Positions 7,611 to 19,600 of a stretch of 36,612 nt of DNA are shown here, piece by piece. This stretch comes from Nodosilinea sp. LEGE 07088 (GTDB taxonomy: Bacteria; Cyanobacteriota; Cyanobacteriia; Phormidesmidales; Phormidesmidaceae): positions 1-36,612 of the forward strand of contig NZ_JADEWX010000044.1 of NCBI RefSeq assembly GCF_015207395.1, in the 5' to 3' direction. A program made the position numbers and the translations under genes. Position 1 is the stretch's first letter. Each line of letters begins with the position of its first letter. A model generated the notes under the pieces. It was not told the DNA's origin. It searched no databases and was given only the letters and a program-made list of their open reading frames with translations.

Positions 7611-10600
7611 ATGAATGGTATCGAATCGCTTGACCCTGAACTAGGGGATGTTGGCGCGCGCGCTAGTCAAGATTTGGCGGGACTTGGAGTTGATGGGGTA
7701 GCCCTGACGGCTCTAGGGCTGCCTGCTCAATCTCACTCAGCATCACTTCTCCCCGTCACCCCACAGGTTTTACCCCTTACACCGACGTCGGTTGAAACAG
7801 CAGGGGTCTTGGTCAGCCCTACAACGGCCTTCTTTCTAGATGATCTAGCGCCGCAACCATTGGCGACCATAGCGGTGGGTGAAGACACCCTGATTGGGCA
7901 GCCGGCAGCTGTATTGCAGGACGCTGCCCCTTCACTCACGCTTGAAGCAGATGCAGCTGCCTGTATTTTGCCCTTCACCATCGTGGCCGAAGGACAGGTC
8001 TCTATCAATAGCAACAGCGACTTTGACGGCGACCCGCTGCGGCCCGAAGACGATGCATTGATCTACGGTGGCCGGGGCTTTACGCTCAACGGCCAGCCTG
8101 TTCTGCCAGTGCAAAGGGATGCGAACGGTAGCCCAATTGTCGATCCTCAGGGGCGTCCCCTGGTCGTTCAGAATGCGGTGGCTGTTTCAGCGGCCTATAC
8201 CACGATCAATGCCCCAAACAACCTGTACGGCGGGCTGGTGCCGCCGCAGATTGTTGACACTCAGACGGTCAGCGTCCCGAGCCATGCGGCCTTGGTGGAG
8301 GATACCCTGACTAGGCAGATACCGGCAGGCACGGTACCCGTCATCTTTAACCGTCAAAACAAGCCGTTGAATAATGCCAGCGACTGGCAGAACAACTTTC
8401 CGCCCGGCGGGACGCTTGAAAATCCGACGGTCATTCGCATCACCAGCAGCGGGCTGACGATTCCTGACCAGGTAAGCCTTTCGAATACGATTCTGCTGCT
8501 GGAGAACGGCAATATTAACTTCAACGGCGGCGGGCATCAGCTTACCAATGTGACGCTGGTGACTTATAACGGCGGGGTGAATCTGAGCAACGCCAGTGGC
8601 AGCAATTTAACCGTGATGGCGTCGAGCCAGATCAACATGAATGGGAACGTCCAGTTTGCCGGTCAAAGCTTACTGGCCAGCCGCAATTCGATGGCCTTCA
8701 ATGGCACCACCCCATCGAGTACAGACCGACTGACGGTCGTTTCTCAAGGAAATATCACCTTTAACGGCAGCTCAGAGACGCGGGCACAGTTTTTAGCGGC
8801 GGGTAACTTCTCTTTCAACAGCACGGCCACGCTGTATGGTCGGATCCAGGCGAAGGGCAACATCACCTTCAACCAACGGGCTACGGTCTTTGCCGCCAAC
8901 GATGCGCCGATAGTCGGGGCGAATAAAACCGTTGTCGTCGCTGAAGATAGCGGTGCGACGGCCCTCAATATTGAGCTACCCAGGGATCTCAACGGCGATG
9001 CGTTGACGCTGCGGGTGAGCACAGTACCTGAGGTCAGTCAGGGCGTTGTTCAGCTAGCGAATGGCAGCGCTGTTGTGTCAGGACAGTTGCTCACGCCGGG
9101 TGAACTGCAAGGATTGGTTTTCGTGCCGAATGCTGATGCCAATGGCGCGGCGGGCAGCTTTAGCTATGTTGCAGACGATGGCTGGTGTCAGCCTGCGAGT
9201 CAAACTGTAACGCTACAGATTACGCCGGTCAACGACGGGCCGGTCGTCACTGCGCCGACGGCGCTGGCGCTAGCGGCAGGGACGAGCTTGAGCTTTGCGA
9301 CCAGCCTGCAGATTCAAGATATTGATGCAGGCGAGCTGCCATTGCAGGTGACGCTGGGGGTAAGCCACGGTCAGCTAGAGCTTGGGGCGATCGCCGCCAG
9401 TAGTCTGATCTTGACGGGTTCTCTCAGTGAGCTGAACGGGCAGCTAGAACAGCTCCTGTATCGACCAGCGGCAGGCTATATAGGCGAGGATGCGCTGGCG
9501 ATCGCGGTCACAGACCAGGGCAATACCGGCTCAGGCGGAGCGCTCACGGGCAGCGCGACGGTTGGGTTGACCGTCACTCCGGTTGACCTGGAGCCCCTCA
9601 CCGTTACGCTCGCGTTGCAGACCGATACCGGCAGCAGCAGCGCCGATAGTATCACCTCGGTGGCAACGATTACCGGGAGTGTCAGCGATGCTAACCGGGT
9701 GGCTCGCCTCAGCGCAGGCTTCGGGAATACGCCTGTGGCTGAGTATGTCGATATTTCGTCGTACTTACAGAATGGTAGCTTCACCCTAGATGCTTCAGCG
9801 CTGGCAACCGTTCTGGGTCAGCCGCTGACCGATGGTGTCTACACCCTGAGCGTGATTGCTGAAGATAGCTTAGGCAATGTCTCTGAACCGGCTTCCTACA
9901 GCTATACGCTGGATGCAACGAGTCCGACGCTGTCTTTGGTTAGCCCGATCGCCAATGGTGATCACAGCCGCTACGTCCACCTGATTGGCTCCGTTGATGA
10001 AGCGGTCACGATTGCCACAACGCTAGGGGGCAACGCAGCCGTCTCGTTTTCAGCTAGCTCAGCGGGTGAATTTGACCAGCTTTTACAGACGCTGCCTCTG
10101 ACGGCAGGCGCACAACAGCTCGCCGTTGTGCTGACCGACATCGCGGGTAATACGGTGCAAACCACGGTCAACTTTGAGGTCTCGGAGACGGCCTTTGTAA
10201 CTGGGCCAACGGAAACAACGGGGTGGGCGATCGCTACCGCTGACCGGCTGATTCTCGGTGAATCCGATAGCTACGTGGTGCAGGCAACGCTGCCGGTGGC
10301 GGTGGGCCAGAGCGAGGGCCGCCGCACGCTCCGCTTTGCGGTCGATGCCGCCTTTGATACCAGCGATCAGGGGGCGGCCAGTGAAGATCGCCTGGCGCTG
10401 TATTTGGTAGACCCGGCCAATCCATCCCAAACGCTGCTGCACAATGGCACACCGGGAACGCCGCTGTTTGCGCTGGAGGGCAACAGGGCTGAGTTTACGC
10501 CAGGGCTGGTGCGCTATGACGGTCAGTACGTCGAGATTGACCTGAGTGGGCTGGGCGATCGCACCGAAGGGCTGCTGGTTTTTCAGTTTCTCAATCAAGA

Positions 10601-13600
10601 TGGCGATACCGGCAGCCGGGTAACGGTCAGCGGTCTGACCAACGACGTTGACCCGGAGGGGATAGCGGGGCCGCGCTTCCCGACTAATACCGCTTTAGCC
10701 AGCCTGGGCGGTGAGCTAGACCTGAGTACGCTCGCAGCTAGCGCTAGCATCAAAGCGTTGTTTAGCCACATTCGCTTCAATGCCAGTTCGGGTGAGTATA
10801 CTGCTGAGCTGAGGTTGCGCAACACGGGCGAGGAATCGATCAGTCGGCGGGCGGCGGTTGTCTTTGCCGGTCTGCCCGAGGGGGTGTCGCTGGTGACGGC
10901 GTCCGGCCTGGATGCGGATGGGAACGGCTATCTTAACCTGCGGGATGCGATTAGACCCGGTGGGCTGCAGGCGGGGGCGATCTCTGACGCGATCGCCGTC
11001 ACGTTCAGTAATCCTGAGCAGCTCAGGCTGGTGCTGACGCCTCAGGTACTGGTGGGCGGGCCAAATCAGAGCCCAATTTTTCCTGAGTTGGGGCCGCTGA
11101 CGGCGATGCCAGGGCAAAAGCTAGAGATTCCGCTGACGGCGACTGACCCAGATGGCGATCGCGTCACCTACTCGATCCGCAGCGCGGGCAATTTGCCCAA
11201 GAGCAGGCTCAACGGGTCTGGTCAGCTCATTTTTGAGCCGCGACCCGACCAAATTGGTACCTACGACTTCACGCTAATCGCCACGGACGGAGCGGCTGAA
11301 ACGACCCAGCAGGTGTCGCTGACCGTGGCACCAGACCCTGATCCGACCACCCGCATTTCGGGGCGGATCCTCGATGCCAACGGCAACCCGTTGGCCAATA
11401 TGCCGCTGGCGCTGGGCCGTTTGCAGGCGACGACAGACGCAGAGGGCTACTTTACTCTAGCCATACCACCCACCAGCTTCCCCACTGAGGAAATCAATAT
11501 CCAAATTCCGCTGGGCGATGCCGCCTTTGACCCGTTCTTCACCGGCACCAGCGAGATTAACCTGCGGCGGACGACCTTTGATGGGGCGACCGGCACGAGC
11601 CTGAGCAATCCGCTGCGCCATCCCAACCTGGTCAGCACGTTCCTCGATGCCAATATGGTCTACGGCAGTGATGCCAATCGAGCGGCAGCGCTGCGGACGA
11701 ACGATGGCACCGGCAGACTGAAGGTGTCAGACGGTGACCTGCTGCCGATCAACAACAGCACCTTTTTCCCCGACGGCACGCTCACAAACGACAACCGGGG
11801 GCTAACTGACCCAGCGACGCTGTTTGCCACGGGCGATGTGCGGGCCAATGAGAATATTGCCCTGACCGCCGTGCATACGGTGTTTGTGCGCGAGCACAAC
11901 CGGCTGGCCGATGAGCTCAGGGCGGCGAACCCCGAGCTGAGCGGTGAAGACATCTATCAGCGGGCACGAAAGCTGGTGGCGGCCCAGATTCAGCACATCA
12001 CCTACAGTGAGTATCTGCCGCTGCTAATTGGCGACAATAGCCTTACCGACTACGCAGGCTACGACGCCGATGTCGATCCGTCTATCAGCCATCTGTTCTC
12101 GGCGGCGGCGTTCCGCATGGGCCATACCCAGAGCTTCGATGAGTTTCTGCTGATTGATGGTGATGGCCAGGCGCTGCCTTCGATATCGCTGAACCAGAGT
12201 ACGTTTAACCCTGGCCTGGTGCAGCAGTATGGCATTGATGCCATACTGCGCGGGCTATTTGCCCAGTCATCTGAGGCGATTGATACCAAGGTGCTGAGCG
12301 AGCTGCGCAACACGCTGTTTGGGCCGCCGGGCTCTGGTGGCATTGACCTGGCGGCGGTGGATATTCAGCGGGGGCGCGATGTGGGCTTGCCGGACTACAA
12401 CCAGGCGCGGGTGGACTTTGGCCTAGCGCCGGTGACCTCCTTTGCTGAGATCACCTCGGATGTGAGCGTGCAGGCGGTGCTGGCCCAGGTGTATGGCACG
12501 GTCAATGACATCGATGCCATTGTCGGCGGTCTGGCTGAGGACGCCGTGGCGGGTTCGATGGTGGGCGAGTTCTTTCAGACGGTAATTGCCGACCAGTTTG
12601 CCCGGCTCAGAGACGGCGATAGATTCTGGTATGAGAACGGTCAGTTTACCGCTGAGGAACTGGGCGTCATTCGCGGCACATCGCTCTCAGCACTGCTGTC
12701 TCGCAATACGGGCATGAACGGGCTGGCGGATAATCTCTTTTCGACCGGGCGGACCCCGGCGGCACTGGCGCAGGGGGGGACGGCTGCCGGACAGAGCGGG
12801 ACTGAGTACGCCACGCTGGATGGCTCAAACAACAACCTGGCCAATCCTGAGCTGGGCCGGGTGGGCACCCAGCTGCGGGTGGACTATACCCAGGAGTATG
12901 GCGACGGCATTCGCAGTTTAGCCGGTGAAGAGCGGGCGAATGTGCGCGATATCAGCAACGCTATCTTTGCTCAGGATGCATCTATTCCCGACCCGACCGG
13001 GGCGACGGGCTTTATGCTGGCCTGGAGTCAGTTTCTCGGGCACGATATGACGCTTTCGCCTGCGGGGGCGGCGGATACGCTGAAGGTCTATGGCACGCAG
13101 TACACCTCGGCGACGGGTGAGGTATTTCCGTTTATCGCCGAAAAGCTGAACCTGGTGCTGGGCCATGAGGTCTATGCCGGCGTCAACAACGTGATTGACC
13201 GGCCGATCTATTTGCCTGCGCTAGATATCGCCAGCAACACATCGACGGTGGATAGCAGCGGTGACACGACGATTGCGAACAGCACCTTAGGGGCTCAGGT
13301 ATGGGTTAAGGCCAACTCGCTGACCGACAATCGCGGCAATCCGTTTACCGGCAGTCTGAGCATTTCTGAAGTGCCGCCCGATTTTACCCCAGCGGCACTC
13401 CCAGAGGGGCTATCGCCAGATCTGGTGGTGACCATTCAGCCCGGTGAAATGGTCTTTACCGAGCCAGCTCGCCTGACGTTGCCCAATCGGGCGGGCTGGC
13501 CTGCTGGGTATGAAATGGATCTATGGTCGATTAATCCCACCACGGGTGATTTTGAGATCGTTGGCAAAGGGACGGTGTCAGATGACGGCCAGTCCGTTGA

Positions 13601-16600
13601 AACGACAGAGGGGGGCATTCGCAATAGCTCCTGGCACTTCTTCGTACCACCGAGACCGCTGGTCGACTTAAACCTCCGCGTAGAAGACAACACCTGTAGT
13701 GCTTGCCTCACGCCAGGGAAATTTAGCTCCCAGGTCGAGCTAAATACCGGAGCCGTAATCGAAACCCATGCTCTACCCACCTATCAATCTCTCGGTGCCG
13801 ATCGAGGGGTGCAGCTTACCTATGACTCACTACGGGCCGATGCTCGACCCATCGTGCAGTTTGGCGGCGATCTCAGAGCTGATAGAGCCACAAATGCTTT
13901 CTTAGCCGCCAAGTTGACTATTCATAATGGTGACTTTGACTATCAGGTGCCGGGGTCCTCACCCCGCGCAGGGCTTAGAGGAGGCGAGCACTTTTGGGCG
14001 TTACCCACAACCTCAGAACCTATCAGTGCGGCGCTGCAAGCCGATTTGAGAGATTTTGAATCAGGCGTTTACGACTTTTCGCTCACCGCTGGTACTTATC
14101 TACTGGGGCTGACTCAATTCAGCGGCTTATCCCGTACCAACACGGGGCAGCTCGTTCACGTCAATACGGTCAATAGCGCCTTCGGCAGCGGCTGGGGCCT
14201 GGCCGGAGTCCAGGAACTGATTGAAACCTCCAGTGGCTCGGTGCTGCTCATCGATGGCGACGGCAGCGAGCTGGTATTTGCAAAAGACGGCAATGGCTAT
14301 CAGTCTCCCCCTGGGGACTTCTCGGTGCTCGAAAAGCTGGCCGATGGCACCTTCCGCCGCACCGAGAAAGACCAGACGGTTTACTCATTTGATGCTGAGA
14401 ACCATCTGGTTTCGGTCAAAGACGCTAACGGCAACGAAACGCAGCATATCTACACCGACGGGCGGCTGACCAAAGTTGTTGACCCGGTGGGGCTAGAAAC
14501 CACCTTTACCTATGCTGGGGCGCGGGTCAGCGCCATCACCGACCCGGCCAACCGCACCACCCGATTTGACTACGATGCCGCCGGAAACTTAATTCGCATC
14601 ACTGACCCCGACGGCACGCGGCGCACCTTTGAGTACGACCAGGCGCATCACATGACCGCCGAGATCGACAAGCGGGGCAATCGGGAAGAGGCCGCCTATG
14701 ATTTTGCCGGGCGAGCCACTCACGCCACCGATAAAACCGGGGCTACCATTCGAGTTAGCCCCACCCAAACCCAGGCTCTCTTTCGTCCGGAGCAAACCAC
14801 TCAACCCATTACCGCTCCTGCAATCAGCATCCAAGTACTGAATAGCGCCAGCTACGCCGATGCCAACGGCAGCGTCACCCAATCTACCCTAGATGGGGCT
14901 GGGCAAACGATCTCAGCCTTTGACGGCAGTGGTACTCAGGGACTAACTGAGCGTAACGACAGCAACTTAGTTACTCGACGGCTGAGCGGTCGAGGTCGAG
15001 AAACCCTCTACACCTACGATGAGCGGGGAAATCTGCTGAGTGTAGACGACGAAATCTCTCGCGCCAGCACGCCCAGGAGCGACTTTTTCACCGGACGGAT
15101 CACGCGCTCTAACCAGCCCTCCAGCGTGATCACAGTCGATGTCAACAACGACGGCAAGCTTGATTACATCACCACCAATGCCGATGGAGAGAACGGTAGC
15201 CTATCCATTTTCTACGGCGATGGACAAGGCACCTTCAGCGGTGGCCAGCCGATTTTTGGCCTGGAGGCTAGCAGCAGTACTCGAGCCACCGATCTAGATC
15301 GCGATGGCAACCTCGATCTCGTTGTGCTGGAGCGGGGCTACGGATACCCTGCTGCTAATCCATCGGTTAATGTGCTGTGGGGCAATGGCAATGGCGGCTT
15401 TGAGCGCTCACATATCAGCCGTCGTCCGTTGGATCCGTATGATGACTACAGCCTGCTTAGCCAGGGCGACATCGATGGCGACGGCGACGACGATCTGCTG
15501 GTCAAAGACTATGTGTTTGTCCCTGGAGAGGGCTACCAAGAGCAGGTCAAAGCGCTCTTTAATCAGGGCAACCGTACCTTTGCCGAAACTACATTAATAG
15601 TTGGGCCTGAGCGTTATCGCACTGAAATTCAGCTCGGCGATCTCGATGGCGATGGTGACTTAGATGCCATTGTCCACCACGGCTTTGATGGGGCAGGAGC
15701 GCCGGTCATTCAGACCTTTTTGTACGCCGGGAATAACGCATTTGGTGCACCTAATATTGTCGTAGATACAAGCGCTGGCTACAGCTCACCCATCTCACCG
15801 ATTTGGGCCGTTGATGCCAATCAAGATGGCAACGCTGATGTGCTTTTGCTCAACCCAAATGCGCCTGACAACGGGGCCCTTGAGGTCTATTTAAGTGCTG
15901 GGAATGGCACATTTTTGCCCCCTGTTCGCCATGACCCCGGTGTCGATATCTATGGCGCTCAGATCGTCGTTGCAGATGTCAACGGCGATGGTCAAACCGA
16001 TGTGATTGCCATTGATGAAGGCACCGATCAACTGTCGGTTTCTATCGCCAATGGGCAGGGTGGGTTTGCTACAGCCGCGCTCTATAGCGTGGGCAACTAT
16101 AGTGCATCTGTTCATGGTTTTGACAACATCGATCGCTACGGCCTGAATATTTCTGGTCTCAAAACTGGTGATGTTGACGGCAACGGCGCGACCGATATTA
16201 TTACCGCCAACTATGACGACAACACCGTCACGGTGCTCTACAACGATGGCGATGGCACGTTCTCTAACCGGGTTGACTACTCGGCGGGGCAAAACCCGGC
16301 GGCCATTGCCATGGGTGATGTTAACCAAGATGGGCAACTCGATGTCATCAGTGCGGGTGAAAACAACGTCTTCTTAGAAAATATTGACGGGCGGCTAGAG
16401 GCTAAGGTCAGCGGCTCGGCTCAGGCTGATTCTGTCCTGCCGGTTGACTCTGCTTTCTCAGAGCGAGGGAAAACGTTAGCCGATCTCAATGACGACGGCC
16501 TGCTCGACTTTGTCGGGTTCCAGAGCAATGGAAATCTATCCATTGCCTACGGTGGCGGCGGCACCTTTGCCCCCCCAGTTGTTCGCAGCATTGTTGGCCC

Positions 16601-19600
16601 CAATGGGGTTAATATCGAAATTGGCGATATCGACGGCGATGGCTTCCAGGATGTTGTCTTTACTGCTCGCTTTGCTACTTCGGGCAGCACCCATCTCAAG
16701 CTATGGATGCTCAAGGGCGATGGCACGGCTGACTTGGGCGCGCTGGAATCAATTGATGTGGGCATCACGGCTAACCGTCTGGCCCTGGGCGATTTCAACG
16801 GTGATGGCAAGCTAGATGTTCTCTTAGAAGATAGGTCAAGATCTAAGCTGCTGCTCAATAACGCGGCGGGTACGGGAGCTTTCACCCAGCTCAATCTCAC
16901 AAACCTTCCTTTCTACAATGACCTGCTGGCGGTGGGCGATGTCAATGGCGATGGCCGCGATGAGTTTATCTGGCAGCGCACCGAAACGGTTGATGAACGA
17001 GAATTTAGCTACCTATCTGTGTTTTCGCTGCGGCCCGATGGCAGTGTGGCGGTAGTCGCCGAGTACGACTTAAATGGCGCTTCAGAGTACAGCCAGCTCG
17101 ATCGCTTTTATGGCGATATCAACGCTGTTGAGGTAGTTGATTTTAACCAGGATGGTCGGCAAGACCTAGTCGTCACCCACGATGTAACTATTCAGCATCA
17201 GGGGGCTTTACTAGAGCGCGGCTATGTGTCGGTCTTTTTGGCCCAGGCTGGCGCGCCTGCGGTGCGGGTCGATTCGCCAGGGCTTTACGCCTCGGCCTCC
17301 CGGCTCAACCTGGGGGATGTGAATGTGGATGGTCAGCTGGATGTGGTGGTCAATTCCTATGACCGCACGCTGCTACTGCTGGGCGAGGCGGATGGCACGT
17401 TTAAGCCGCAGAATCGGGCTGACTACAGCCCGCTGGCCTTTAGCAATGGCGCGGTGTTTTTGGCGGATCTCGATCTAGATGGCGATGCGGATTTAGTGGA
17501 TGTCAGTACGTCAGAGCTATCTGTGCGCCTGAGCAATGCGGCGGGGGATACGGCGTCGCAGGTGGGGGCGCGGCGCTATACCTACGACACGGTGTTTAAC
17601 CAGCTCACCAGCATGACGGATGAGCTGGGGCGGCAGACGCTTTACACGGTGGATGGGGCGACGGGGAATCGGTTGGCGATGACCCAGGTGGTGGGGGCGA
17701 TTGACTCTGCCGCCAATGGGGAAACGGATGATGTGGTGACGAGCTATACCTATACGTCGAATGGTTTGCTCGATATCGAAACCGATCCCCTGGGGCGGCA
17801 GACGGATTATGACTACGACACCCTTGGTCGCTTGATGCAGGCAACCTATGCCAAGGGCACAACCGATGAAGCGATCTGGCAGTACGAATACAACGCCGCA
17901 GGCAACCAAACGGCCCTCATCGACCCCAATGGGCATCGCACGGAATATGTCTTTGATGCCCTGAACCGTATGACCACCATTACCTATGCCAAGGGCACCC
18001 CAGAGGAAGCAATTGAGTACTTCTTCTACGACGATGCAGGCAATCAAACAGCAGTCATTGATGCCAACGGCAACCGCAGCGAAACTCTCTACGATTCCAT
18101 GAACCGGGCCATACAGACCACCACCGCCGACCCCGACGGGATTGCAGGGCCGCTCGCCTCGCCCATTTCAACCCAGACCTACGACAGGTCAGGTAACTTG
18201 GTGGCCACCACTGACCCCATCGGTCGCCAGACCCGCTACCTCTACGACAGCCGCAACCGCCTGGTAACAACCATCCTCCCCGATGGCACCGAACAGCTCA
18301 ACCGCTATGATTTTGATAACAACCCGGTGAGCCGCCGCGATGCCAATGGAGAGGCCACCCAGTCGATCTACGATGCCCGTGGCCGATTGGTCGCCATGGT
18401 AGATGAATCGGGTGACCGTACCCAGTTTGTCTACGATGCCGCTAACCAGATGACGGCTCAGATCGATGCCAACGGCGTACGCACCGAGTATACCTACGAC
18501 GACCTGGGTCGCCGCATCACCATGACCAGCGCCGCCAGAACCACGACAACGATTACGACCACCACGGAGTACGACAAGGTGGGCAACACCCTGGCGCAGA
18601 CCGATGGGCTGGGGCAGCGCACGGAGATGGAGTACGACAACTTAGATCGCCTCATCCTGACCCGCGATGCGGAAGACCCCGCTGGTGAGACTACCTACAC
18701 CTACGATGCGGCGGGGAATCTGTTGAGTCTGAGCGATGCGGTCAACAACACCACGACCTTTGGCTACGATGCCAGAGATCGCCTGGTGAGTGAGACCAAT
18801 GCCTTCAACAGCACCCGCAGCCATGAGTACGACGCGGTAGGCAACCGCGTTGAAACCACTGACCGCAATGGTCGCACGCGGCGCTTTAGCTTTGATGGGT
18901 TGAACCGCCAAACCCAGGAGGCGTGGCTGGATGACCAGGGCAACCCCCTGCGTACCACAACGATGGCCTATGATGCGGCGGATCAGCTGATTGCGGTGCA
19001 AGACCCTAACTCGGCCTATACCTTTGGCTACGATGCCCTGGGTCGGCGGGTGCAGGTGAGCAATGCTGGGACAACCGGAGTGCCGACGGTGGTGCTGAGC
19101 TATGGCTATGATGCCGATGGCAATGTGATCTCGGTGAGTGATTTCATCAATGGTGTGGCTGGGGGTGTGACGACCTACACCTACGATGCCGAAGACCGAG
19201 TGGTGCAGATGACCCAGAGCGGCGCTGGCGTGGATGCTAAGCGGGTGGACTTTGCGTACGATGCGATTGGCCAGTTTGAGTCCATCACCCGCTACAGCGA
19301 CTTGGCAGATACGATGCCTGTGGTCACGACGGGCTACGCCTACGATGAGCACAATCGCCTGGAGCGGCTGGCTCACAGCAATGGCAGTGGGGAAGTCGCG
19401 TTCTATGGCTTTGCCTATGACGATGCCAACCGCATTACCCAAATTGCCGATGTCGATGGCGTTACGGACTACAGCTACAATGCTCGTAATGAGTTGACGG
19501 GGGCTGATCATAGCGATATCAACAATCCCGATGAGGTCTATGACTACGATGCCAATGGCAATCGCATCGAGTCGCATTTACATGGCACGGGCTATGGCAC

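Noticed and set aside
8187-8537. Minus-strand open frames opposite the N-terminal part of the giant gene
   Set aside because: They are mirror frames of biased GC-rich coding sequence, and the plus-strand frame runs unbroken for 13 kb.
15090-17565. CRISPR-like appearance of repeated short motifs
   Set aside because: The repetition is at protein level (DxDxDG loops at irregular spacing), with no constant DNA repeat and unique-spacer pattern.
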